Assembly: GCA_000437595.1 (NCBI GenBank)
Contig: FR899900.1
Span: forward strand, 71,686 to 92,020
DNA length: 20,335 bases
Direction of reading: 5' to 3'
Origin: Faecalibacterium sp. CAG:74
GTDB lineage: Bacteria; Bacillota; Clostridia; Christensenellales; Aristaeellaceae
The stretch's first letter is position 1, and each line of letters opens with the position of its first letter. The notes under the pieces were generated by a model. That model was not told the DNA's origin and searched no databases. It saw nothing but the letters and a program-made list of their open reading frames with translations. A program made the translations under genes and the position numbers. Of this stretch, positions 7,465-14,561 are shown piece by piece.

Positions 7465-8910
7465 TCATTCTGCTTCTGGAAGCAGATATGGCGTGAGCAT
7501 TTCCGCAATTTTCGCATAACCTTCCGCGTTCGGATGCAGCCCGTCACTGAGCAGTTCGGGGTAGGCGTATTCGCCCGCTTTGGGGCAGAACGCGCTGTAT
7601 GCATCCACAAACGTCACGTTTGGCGTCTTATTCGCGAACCGCTTGAACGCCAGATTCAGCAGCGTAATTTTCCCCTGCTGACCGCTGTAAAATGCGCTCG
7701 TCGTGGGCAAAGTGCTGAGAATCACAAACTGGCAGTCCGGGTTATTCGCCTGCACCGTCTCAATCATGGCGGCGTAATTCTGCACGATTTCTTCCTTTGT
7801 ATAGCCGTGTCCGATGTCGTTAATGCCGCAGATGAACACAATCTGCCGATAATTGCACGCCGCCAGCTCCCCAATACGCGCGCGGCACTCCAGCGTCGTC
7901 TGCCCGCCGATACCGTAATTCGCGCAGTCGCTGCGGCCAAGAATCGTGTTCCAATCACCGTAAAGCAGCTTCGCGTTCTGGCAGATGCTGTCGCCAATGA
8001 AGGCAATGCCGGTATCCGGGCGATCCCAGCGGCCGTCGGACGTATCCACCACATCGCCCGTTCCCGCAAAATACGCCAGCTTATGCAGCGTCACGGGCTG
8101 TTTGCCCGACGAATACACGCTAATTTGATCCAGCCGGGCGAAATTCGACCCGAACGCCATTGCCATCGCGCTTTCATCGAAATACGCCCCGTAGCGCCCT
8201 TCGGACACCTCCACCGTCTCCGAGGCATTCACCTTCGCCCACTGCGTCGCGCCGGAATGGCTGGAGAGTGCCAGATACACACCGTATTTCGCGCCGCTGT
8301 ACTCGACGTAAAACCGACTGTCCGTACGCATCTGCGACGCATCGAATGTGCCGCCGACGTGCTGCGTGAATCGGAAGACAAGGCACTCATTCTGTGCGGC
8401 AGACGTCGCCGCACCGCTGAACAGCACCTCATCCGCACCCAGCGAATCCGTCTGCGCTGCCCCGTACCACGCAACCTTGTGAATCACCATCGTCTTGGTG
8501 GATGCGGACGTGCCGACGCAGATTTGGTCTGCTGCTGCGAAATCTATGCTGCCATACGCCATCCGGCACTGCTCAAACGAAAAGACCGCCGTGTACATTC
8601 CATCCGTCTGCGTGCAGGTGGACGGCACGTTGATTTGTGCCCACACGCCGCCTTCCCAGTCGGACAGCGCCAGATAGACGCCATTTTGCACCCCGTCATA
8701 CGTCACGGCAAAATACCCGTTTTCGGAAATCAGCGACGGGTCAAATGTGCCGTTAACGTTCGTTGTGTCAATGGTCAGCGCAAGATTCCAGCCGCCCGAC
8801 GCGGGCTGGCTGCCCTCAAACAGCACCGTCTCCGTCATCGGCTCTTCTGCCAGTGCAAGACCAAGCAGCAGACAGCAGAGCAAACATACCAGCAGACACT
8901 TTTTCTTCAT
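7465..8910 (-). CDS. secreted SGNH/GDSL hydrolase with two tandem N-terminal beta modules
   Basis: This 481-residue exported protein begins with a Lys-rich n-region and a hydrophobic core ending ALA before EEP, a type I signal peptide cleaved near residue 21. Residues about 28-150 and 161-283 are two copies of one module: each starts VLF-x-G, shares G-TFD-S, GVYLALS and a closing HK-(V/L)-A-(W/Y). These look like beta-sandwich, possibly carbohydrate-binding, domains. Residues about 298-480 form an SGNH hydrolase: GDSI with Ser308, GIGG (333-336), GIND with Asn364, and DGLHPN with Asp456 and His459. The likely role is an extracellular esterase, for example deacetylating a polysaccharide, but the substrate cannot be read from the sequence. 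The ATG has AGAGGAGT upstream and a consensus promoter before it, so the gene appears monocistronic. Confidence 0.9.
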   Translation of the reverse strand: MKKKCLLVCLLCCLLLGLALAEEPMTETVLFEGSQPASGGWNLALTIDTTNVNGTFDPSLISENGYFAVTYDGVQNGVYLALSDWEGGVWAQINVPSTCTQTDGMYTAVFSFEQCRMAYGSIDFAAADQICVGTSASTKTMVIHKVAWYGAAQTDSLGADEVLFSGAATSAAQNECLVFRFTQHVGGTFDASQMRTDSRFYVEYSGAKYGVYLALSSHSGATQWAKVNASETVEVSEGRYGAYFDESAMAMAFGSNFARLDQISVYSSGKQPVTLHKLAYFAGTGDVVDTSDGRWDRPDTGIAFIGDSICQNAKLLYGDWNTILGRSDCANYGIGGQTTLECRARIGELAACNYRQIVFICGINDIGHGYTKEEIVQNYAAMIETVQANNPDCQFVILSTLPTTSAFYSGQQGKITLLNLAFKRFANKTPNVTFVDAYSAFCPKAGEYAYPELLSDGLHPNAEGYAKIAEMLTPYLLPEAE

Positions 8911-8944
8911 GGTTGCGACTCCTCTTCTCGGTTATGCTGCTTTG

Positions 8945-8974
8945 ATTATACGCTGTTTTCCCGTTTCCTGTCAA
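8945..8974 (-). promoter_or_regulatory. consensus promoter of the SGNH hydrolase gene
   Basis: On the minus strand, a perfect TTGACA (8969-8974) and a perfect TATAAT (8945-8950) are separated by 18 bases. It sits between the terminator of the DUF11 gene and the hydrolase start codon, about 35 bases upstream of the ATG. Confidence 0.85.
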
Positions 8975-8980
8975 GCGTGG

Positions 8981-9013
8981 AAAAATGCCCGATCCGCGCG
9001 AGCAGACCGGGCA
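8981..9013 (-). terminator. intrinsic terminator of the DUF11 gene
   Basis: On the minus strand the arms TGCCCGGTC and GATCGGGCA form a 9-bp stem with one G.U pair and a 10-base loop, followed by TTTTT. It begins 8 bases after the DUF11 stop codon, and the hydrolase promoter follows directly. Confidence 0.85.
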
Positions 9014-9021
9014 AGCAATGG

Positions 9022-9876
9022 TCAAACCGTACCCGTAACGACAAGCGTTGCCGTGCCGGGCGTAATTGTCACTTCGCCCGTCGTCGCATTGCGGGTGTAG
9101 GTGGCGGCGGGAATCAGCAGCGGTGTCAGCGTGCGGAAGGTCGCGCCGTCGTAGGTGTAATCCGTGCCGGCAGTCAGCGCCGTGCCGTTCAGCGTCACGC
9201 TCGTGATCGTCAGCGCAGGCGTGAACGTATCCGTCAGCGACACGTTGTCCGTCGCCGTCGTTGCCGTTGCGCCACGGTTTTGCAGCGTGAAGGTGTACGT
9301 CAGCGCACCCGCCTCCGTCACCGTCGTCGGACACATGGATTTGATAACGCTCAAATCCGGCGCGGGGTCAGCATTCACGGTTGCTTCCGCCGTCAGGGGC
9401 GCCGCGAGCCCGCCGCCTGTCACGGTTGCGGTGTTCGTCACGCTTTCCTCAGCGCCGTAGGGTGTGAACTGATTTGTCTTGACGGCGTACATCAGCGTGG
9501 TGTTGCCGCCCGCGGGAATCGACAGTCCTGTCACCGTCAGCGGACTGGTTGCCGCGATGGTCGGCGTCGCCTGCAGGATGCCGTTGCGGTAGTAACGCAG
9601 CGTATCGCTCTGATACGTCATCGGAACGACCGCTGCAGTACCCGCCGCAGGGGTATACGCGCCCAGGTTATCCGTCAGCGTCAAACCCGTCAGCGCCGCC
9701 GTACCGGAATTGACAAGCTGCACGGCGTAGGTGATCGTATCGCCGTTTTGGTAGGCTGCCGGAATCGCGGTCTTGCTTACGGACAGCACCTCGGTCAACA
9801 CGCCCGTCACCACATTGGAGGGAATTGACTGGTTGTTATAAGAAAGCGTTGCCTGATTCGTGAACGTTGTCGGCAT
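9022..9876 (-). CDS. DUF11 repeat protein without signal peptide
   Basis: This 284-residue protein is rich in Thr, Ala, Val and Asn and poor in charged residues. It shows two DUF11 (conserved repeat) beta-sandwich units. The first runs from about 26 to 152, with LSVSKTAIP, ITYAVQLVNSGTAALTGLTL and TDNLG. The second runs from about 170 to 284, with LSVIKSMCPTTVTEAG, LTYTFTLQNRG and SLTDTFTP. DUF11 units usually occur in surface proteins, but no signal peptide, membrane segment, LPXTG motif or S-layer repeat is visible. The N-terminus starts directly at MPTTFTNQATLSY. AAAGGAG lies 9 bases before the ATG. A terminator closes the unit on each side, so the gene stands alone. Its function is unknown; it may be a spore, surface or assembly-forming protein, but none of these is shown. 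Confidence 0.8.
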   Translation of the reverse strand: MPTTFTNQATLSYNNQSIPSNVVTGVLTEVLSVSKTAIPAAYQNGDTITYAVQLVNSGTAALTGLTLTDNLGAYTPAAGTAAVVPMTYQSDTLRYYRNGILQATPTIAATSPLTVTGLSIPAGGNTTLMYAVKTNQFTPYGAEESVTNTATVTGGGLAAPLTAEATVNADPAPDLSVIKSMCPTTVTEAGALTYTFTLQNRGATATTATDNVSLTDTFTPALTITSVTLNGTALTAGTDYTYDGATFRTLTPLLIPAATYTRNATTGEVTITPGTATLVVTGTV

Positions 9877-9959
9877 CGCGAAATTTCTCCTTTCCCGGCG
9901 CTGTCAATCAGCTTTCCGGGGCACTTTCAAGCTATGCCGGACGTTTTGCGTTGGTGCGC

Positions 9960-10002
9960 AAAAAAAGCGGCGCGCTCCGCTATGGATACGGAAGCACGCC
10001 GC
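9960..10002 (-). terminator. strong intrinsic terminator of the envelope cluster
   Basis: On the minus strand the arms GCGGCGTGCTTCCG and CGGAGCGCGCCGC pair over 13 bp with one bulged T and one wobble, around a 9-10 base loop. Seven T residues follow. It starts 4 bases after the stop codon of the AI-2E family permease. Confidence 0.9.
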
Positions 10003-10006
10003 AGGT

Positions 10007-11155
10007 TTATGTTTTTTCCACCGCCGATTTGACCAGCCGCGGGTCACGGCGCACCCATTCGCCCACCAGCCGATATAGCGCCGCCGTCAGCGGGACGAAC
10101 AGTACCATGCCGGAGATGCCCATCATGCCGCCGCCAATCAGCACTGCCGCCAGAACCCACAAGCCCGGCAGCTTCAATTTGCTGCCGACCGTGTGGGGGT
10201 AAATCAGGTTGCCTTCGACCTGCTGGAGCAGGAAGAGGTAAATCAGGAATTCCAGTGACTTTGCAGGCGAAATCGAAAAGAGCATGATGCAGCCGACCGC
10301 CGCGCCAATGTAGGGGCCGATAATCGGAATCAGCGCCATCATGCCGACAAACGTGCCCAGCATCAGCGCGTAATCCAGCCGCAAAAGCATCATGCCGATG
10401 GTGCAGAGTGTGCCCAGAATCACCGCTTCGGTGCACTGGCCGACGATATAATTATGGAAGCAATCGTCCAGCGTTGAGATGATGTGCATCGCACGCGCCA
10501 TCCGTGTATCACCCAGAATGCGGTGCAGCAAATTGCAGCTCTGGCGCTGGAGCGTCTCTTTGCCGATGAGAATGTTGAAGGTGAAAATCAGCGACATCAG
10601 GAGGGAGAGAATCGAGCCGATAACCGAGGTGGTGAAGCTGACCGCCGTGTTGACGACATTGCCCGCGCCGCTGAAGAGCAGATTCGCCGCGCGCTCGATA
10701 ATCTCGCGCCATTCCTGTTCCGTCGCAGGCAGAACGAGGTTGTAGTCCGCCATCAGCGCTGCAATCGTCGGATTCTCCATCAGCTTGTCGTACATCTGGC
10801 GCAGAACGCCCGGCAGCGACGACAGCAGCACCTGAACGCAGGAAATCAGCTGCGGCAGGATAATCTGAATCAGCGCAACGATAACCGCAACCAGCGTCAG
10901 GAACGCCAGCGCCATGCAGACCGGGCGGCGCATGGCATTCCACACCTTCTTCTTTGTGTTTGGCGCCATATGCCGCTCGTAGAAGCGCATGAGGATATTG
11001 AGGACGTAGGCAATTATCGCGCCGTTAATCAGCGTTCCCGCTGCCGCCAGAAAGAGGTTGAACAGGCCGACCAGACCGTCCCAGTAGTGAATCGCCAGAT
11101 ACAGCAGAAATACTACGATTCCCATATTGATGCAGGTTTTCTTGTCGATGTTCAT
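10007..11155 (-). CDS. AI-2E family (PerM-like) membrane permease
   Basis: The 382-residue protein has the family layout. An N-terminal pair of membrane helices follows MNIDKKTCINM, then further hydrophobic segments, a polar extracytoplasmic region with amphipathic helices (about 115-170), and a C-terminal bundle. The bundle contains the conserved block MALIPIIGPYIGAAVG, QQVEGNLIYPHTVG and the family-typical GGGMMGISGMVLFVPLTA. Members are called AI-2 exporters, but many act as ion antiporters or have no known substrate, so the substrate is open. The ATG at 11153-11155 is preferred to one 33 bases upstream because GGAGG lies 9 bases before it. It lies 19 bases after the CmpB-family gene and is last in the cluster. 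Confidence 0.88.
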   Translation of the reverse strand: MNIDKKTCINMGIVVFLLYLAIHYWDGLVGLFNLFLAAAGTLINGAIIAYVLNILMRFYERHMAPNTKKKVWNAMRRPVCMALAFLTLVAVIVALIQIILPQLISCVQVLLSSLPGVLRQMYDKLMENPTIAALMADYNLVLPATEQEWREIIERAANLLFSGAGNVVNTAVSFTTSVIGSILSLLMSLIFTFNILIGKETLQRQSCNLLHRILGDTRMARAMHIISTLDDCFHNYIVGQCTEAVILGTLCTIGMMLLRLDYALMLGTFVGMMALIPIIGPYIGAAVGCIMLFSISPAKSLEFLIYLFLLQQVEGNLIYPHTVGSKLKLPGLWVLAAVLIGGGMMGISGMVLFVPLTAALYRLVGEWVRRDPRLVKSAVEKT

Positions 11156-11174
11156 GTTTGGTTTCCTCCGTGGA

Positions 11175-12170
11175 TCACTCGCTGTCACCGAAATTCATGT
11201 TGGCGTAGATGCGCTCCATTCGCTCGTTCGGGAATCGTGCGTCCATCACGCTGCCAATCCACGTTTTCGGCGGTTCATCGTGCAGGCGTTCCGACCAGCG
11301 GTATACCGCCGCCGCGGATACAAGGCAGTTGACCGCCAGAAAAATCGACAGCACCCATGTGAGGATTTTTCCCGCGCGGTTCGGCAGTTTCAAAATCCAC
11401 TTCGCCATCAGCGGGTAGATATCCTTAATCCACAGGATACCCAGCGCACCCCAGAACAGCGAATACAGCAGGCAGATTCGCCCGTTGATGTTGAACGGCA
11501 CGCGGCTGTAATCCCACGAACGCGAACCGAAAAGTACCTCCTGCAGCCACGAACAGACGTATTCGACGACGCTGCCGACAACAAATCCGCCCAAGAAGCT
11601 CAGCCACTTGCCACGGTTGCGGAAACGGTAGAGGATGATAGACAGCGACGCCGCGCCCACGCCGTAGAGCATGTTGAACGGTCCCCAGACAAGCCCCGAC
11701 CGGCTCTCCAGATAGCCGTGGCGCGCAAAGCACCACAGCAGCTCCAGCATCACGCCCGCAAAGCTGCCGATAAAGACAATCAGGGCGATTTTGTAGCCGT
11801 TCATACCGCGCGCGAAGAAGGATTTTTCCTCTTCCTGCACATCGATGGCCGTGTTCGACGGCGGATTGATGCGATACCACTTTCGGTTGAGGGACTTCGC
11901 CACATCCGCGGCACGCGCGGACAGCTCATCTACGGTGGAGGATGCGATTTTGTGTGCCGACGACAGGTTCTCTTTCGCCTGCTGGAGACTTGCAATCTCC
12001 GCCTGCACCTGTTTTTCCAATGCCTCGGGAATCTCTGTATCGCACTGCGCCAGTTCCGCAATACAGGTGTCTTGAATCATCTTGCGCTCCCGACGCGCCT
12101 GATTGAGTGCGTCCTGACTCAGCTTCTCCAGTTCTGTCTGCTCGCGCGCGGTGTTATTTTCCTGTGCCAT
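11175..12170 (-). CDS. CmpB-family (putative ABC-transporter type IV) membrane protein with coiled-coil N-terminus
   Basis: The 331-residue protein has a soluble, strongly charged, predicted helical N-terminal part (about 1-100). It then has a membrane domain of the CmpB type (PF06541): GSFAGVMLELLWCF (135-148), SGLVWGPFNMLYGVGA (158-173), GSVVEYVCSW (199-208), FGSRSWDYS (214-222) and INGRICLLYSLFWGALG (228-244). About five hydrophobic segments lie between 126 and 290. Despite the family name, no ATPase partner is adjacent and the role is unknown. The ATG at 12168-12170 has AGGAGG upstream. Its start overlaps the histidine kinase end by 17 bases, so translation is probably coupled. Confidence 0.82.
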   Translation of the reverse strand: MAQENNTAREQTELEKLSQDALNQARRERKMIQDTCIAELAQCDTEIPEALEKQVQAEIASLQQAKENLSSAHKIASSTVDELSARAADVAKSLNRKWYRINPPSNTAIDVQEEEKSFFARGMNGYKIALIVFIGSFAGVMLELLWCFARHGYLESRSGLVWGPFNMLYGVGAASLSIILYRFRNRGKWLSFLGGFVVGSVVEYVCSWLQEVLFGSRSWDYSRVPFNINGRICLLYSLFWGALGILWIKDIYPLMAKWILKLPNRAGKILTWVLSIFLAVNCLVSAAAVYRWSERLHDEPPKTWIGSVMDARFPNERMERIYANMNFGDSE

Positions 12171-13236
12171 GAGCTTCCTCCTGTTTTGCTTCTTCGCCTG
12201 TCATTTTCTCCGGCAGGGTGACGATAAACCGGCAGCCGCAGGGAGATTGATTTTCTTCGCGAATTGTGCCGCCGCAGTCGTCCAGAATCTGCTTGCACAG
12301 TGCCAGCCCCAGCCCGTTGCCCTCCTGCTGATGCGAGCTGTCCACCTGATAGAAGCGGCGGTAAATGCGTTCCTGTTCCTCCGGCGGGATTCCCGGTCCT
12401 TGGTCGGTAATGGCGATTTCAAACCGACCGTCGGTTTGTTTTAACGCAACAGCAATCAATCCGTGCTGCGGGCTAAACTTAACGGCATTGCTGAGCAGGT
12501 TCGTCCAGACGTGCAGCATCAGCGTTTCCGGCCCGCGCCACGTCACTTCCGCCAAATCGGCATCAAAGTCAAGCTGTTTAGGCGACCACTGTGCTTCCAG
12601 CAGCACAATTGCCTGACGAATCTGCTCGTCCAGCCGATAGCATGTCTGCTTCATCGGCATCGTGTGATTGCTGACCTTGCTGAGCAGCAGAATGTTGCCC
12701 ACCAGTGTGGACAGACGCCGCGTGTTGAGCAGAATCCGCTCGATATACCCTGCCTGCTCCGGCGAAACATCCGTGCTTTGCAGCAGCGTCGTGTAGCCCT
12801 CGATAGCGCTCACAGGGGTTTTGATTTCGTGCGATACGTTCGACACAAAGTCGGTTTGCAGCGTCTCCGTTTCGCCCAGCGCCTCCACCATCCGGTTGAA
12901 GCTGTCATAGCTGTCCGCAATTTCGTTGATGACGCTGTTCGTCGTCAGGCGGACGGCGAAATTCCCGCTGGCAACCTGCTTCATTGCGCGGCTCAGCCGT
13001 ACAACCGGACGCAGCAGCAGCACGTTCACCACCGTCGCCGCCGTCAACCCAATCGTCGTGCCGAAGAGAAGCAGCCACACCAGTGGATGTACTTCAATCG
13101 CTTCGTGCAGCAAGTTTTCCAGCAGCGCCGTGAGCAGCGTTGCAATCAGCAGCGTACCGAGAATCTCTGCAATCGCCGCTAAGGTAAACAGCGCGCGAAT
13201 ATCCAGCTTACCGCGCCCCTTCTCCTGCTGCTTCAT
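12154..13236 (-). CDS. HAMP-type sensor histidine kinase with minimal sensor loop
   Basis: This 360-residue kinase has two membrane helices (about 16-40 and 52-76) separated by only about a dozen residues, then a HAMP-like linker (about 77-125). The dimerisation domain carries the H-box SHEIKTP with phospho-accepting His136. The ATPase domain has the N-box NLLSNAVKFS (Asn250), G1 box DQGPGIP (278-284), F-box RRFYQVD and G2 box GNGLGL (306-311). All motifs needed for autophosphorylation are present. The start overlaps the response regulator stop as ATGA, so the two are coupled and are a cognate pair. The near absence of an extracytoplasmic domain suggests it senses within the membrane or through a partner protein. 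Confidence 0.93.
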   Translation of the reverse strand: MKQQEKGRGKLDIRALFTLAAIAEILGTLLIATLLTALLENLLHEAIEVHPLVWLLLFGTTIGLTAATVVNVLLLRPVVRLSRAMKQVASGNFAVRLTTNSVINEIADSYDSFNRMVEALGETETLQTDFVSNVSHEIKTPVSAIEGYTTLLQSTDVSPEQAGYIERILLNTRRLSTLVGNILLLSKVSNHTMPMKQTCYRLDEQIRQAIVLLEAQWSPKQLDFDADLAEVTWRGPETLMLHVWTNLLSNAVKFSPQHGLIAVALKQTDGRFEIAITDQGPGIPPEEQERIYRRFYQVDSSHQQEGNGLGLALCKQILDDCGGTIREENQSPCGCRFIVTLPEKMTGEEAKQEEAHGTGK

Positions 13237-13904
13237 GCCTTAACCACCTTATAGCCCACACCGCGCATGGTTACGATATGAAAATCCGGATTATCACGGA
13301 AGCGCTCACGCAGACGGCCGATGTGCACATCCACCGTGTGGCTGTCCGAATCGGAATCGTAGCCCCAAATGTCGTCCATCAGCTGCTGCCGCGTGAAGAT
13401 TTTACCCGGATATGCCGCCATCTTGTAGAGCAGCATGAATTCCTTCTGCGGCAGAATCATGCTGGTTTCGCCGCGCGTCACGGTCAGCGAGTCGCACTCC
13501 ATCACCGTTTCGCCGATGACCTGCCGGTGCTCGTTCATCATCTGCACCCGGCGCAGCAGCGCACCGACGCGCAACACCATCTCGCTCACGTTAATCGGCT
13601 TAACCATGTAGTCATCCGTGCCGGAGAGGAAGCCGAGACGCATGTCGTCGAATGCGTCGCGCGCCGTAATCATCAGCACGGGCGTCATAACGCTCTTTTT
13701 GCGCAGCGAGCGCACCAACTCGTAGCCGTCCATCACAGGCATCATGATGTCCGAAATAATGAGGTCGACATACTCTTCCGCCAGCGCATCCAGCGCTTCC
13801 TGCCCGTTTGACACCATGCGCGTGTGATAGCCGTTTTTCTCCAGCACATGCGAAAACAGCTGGCACAGCTCCGTGTCATCCTCGACGATGAGGATTTTGA
13901 ACAT
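13233..13904 (-). CDS. OmpR-family response regulator
   Basis: The 223-residue protein has a receiver domain with the acidic pair Glu8/Asp9/Asp10, phosphorylation site Asp52 in ISDIMMPVMDG, switch residue Thr80 and Lys102 in MVKPIN. A winged-helix DNA-binding domain follows (about 130-223), with FMLLYKMAAYPGKIFTR, DVHIGRLRERF and a closing MRGVGYKV. It is therefore a transcription regulator controlled by the adjacent kinase. GGGAGG lies upstream of the ATG at 13902-13904. It starts 21 bases after plsY and runs into the kinase gene with a 4-base overlap. Its targets are not visible; the divergent control region at 15210-15464 is the obvious candidate. Confidence 0.94.
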   Translation of the reverse strand: MFKILIVEDDTELCQLFSHVLEKNGYHTRMVSNGQEALDALAEEYVDLIISDIMMPVMDGYELVRSLRKKSVMTPVLMITARDAFDDMRLGFLSGTDDYMVKPINVSEMVLRVGALLRRVQMMNEHRQVIGETVMECDSLTVTRGETSMILPQKEFMLLYKMAAYPGKIFTRQQLMDDIWGYDSDSDSHTVDVHIGRLRERFRDNPDFHIVTMRGVGYKVVKA

Positions 13905-13925
13905 GCCCTCGCCTCCCTGTCTCCG

Positions 13926-14543
13926 TCAAGTCCACCAGAGCAGATGCACCGCCGGTTTCTCCCGCTCCTCGGTGCTGATGTGCAGGCGCACCAGCACCAT
14001 GCCCGTCATGCACAGCGTACCGAAGCAAATCCACAGCGGCACTTCCATCAGCAGCATCCCCAGCGGCAGCGTAAGGTACGTCACCCGCGTACGGGACAGG
14101 TTCGGCGTAATCCGCAGAATCGTCGAGTAGAAGATGAAGATACACGCCAGCACCAGCACCGGCGTCCAGAATGGCAGCAGCCCCAGCAGGCAGCCGAACG
14201 TCGTCGCAATGCCTTTACCGCCCTTAAACGAGCGTGTCGCCGGGAAAACGTGCCCCGCGACCGGTGCGCAGAGCACCAGCGGCGCAAGGGGGGTCAGCAG
14301 TGTTTCGGGCAGATAGTGCATATACAGCGCCACGGGAACCATGCCTTTGAGCATATCGCCCGCCAGCGTCAACACCCCGCACCAGAATCCACCGTGCACA
14401 AACGCATTCGCCGCGCCGGGGTTTTTGTCCTTCGCAGCCGACGCAATTTCTTTGTGGAACACGCGCGAAAAGACCTCCGCATACAGCACGCAGCCGGAAA
14501 GATATCCTAACAGCAGATAAAGCAGGTCACGCACCCGATTCAT
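13926..14543 (-). CDS. plsY: PlsY-family glycerol-3-phosphate acyltransferase, divergent motif 1
   Basis: PlsY transfers an acyl group from acyl-phosphate to glycerol-3-phosphate, the first step of membrane phospholipid synthesis. About 205 residues with five or more hydrophobic segments fit the family. Three PlsY motifs are recognisable: DKNPGAANAF (39-48), GDMLKG (62-67) and GHVFP...FKGGKGIAT (97-113, His98). In motif 1 the usual GSGN and following Arg are replaced: Asp39 stands where Ser is expected and Val49 where Arg is expected. The start is uncertain. The ATG at 14541-14543 has AGGAG only 2 bases away, while a TTG at 14553-14555 and a GTG three codons inside are alternatives. It lies between the rhomboid-like gene and the response regulator. 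It may be a specialised paralogue rather than the housekeeping enzyme. Confidence 0.82.
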   Translation of the reverse strand: MNRVRDLLYLLLGYLSGCVLYAEVFSRVFHKEIASAAKDKNPGAANAFVHGGFWCGVLTLAGDMLKGMVPVALYMHYLPETLLTPLAPLVLCAPVAGHVFPATRSFKGGKGIATTFGCLLGLLPFWTPVLVLACIFIFYSTILRITPNLSRTRVTYLTLPLGMLLMEVPLWICFGTLCMTGMVLVRLHISTEEREKPAVHLLWWT

Positions 14544-14561
14544 CGCTCCTTTCAACTTTCG

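Noticed and set aside
7468..7490. Hairpin CTGCTT/AAGCAG at the 3' end of the SGNH gene as a terminator
   Set aside because: It lies within the last codons, has a short stem and no following T-run on the minus strand.
7534..9828. Long plus-strand open frame of 764 codons opposite the SGNH and DUF11 genes
   Set aside because: It crosses two genes, a terminator and a promoter on the other strand. The product is Arg-rich and low in recognisable structure.
9901..9960. CATA-containing sequence upstream of the DUF11 gene as a sporulation sigma promoter
   Set aside because: Only a weak -10-like match with no convincing -35 partner could be found, so it is not listed as a feature.
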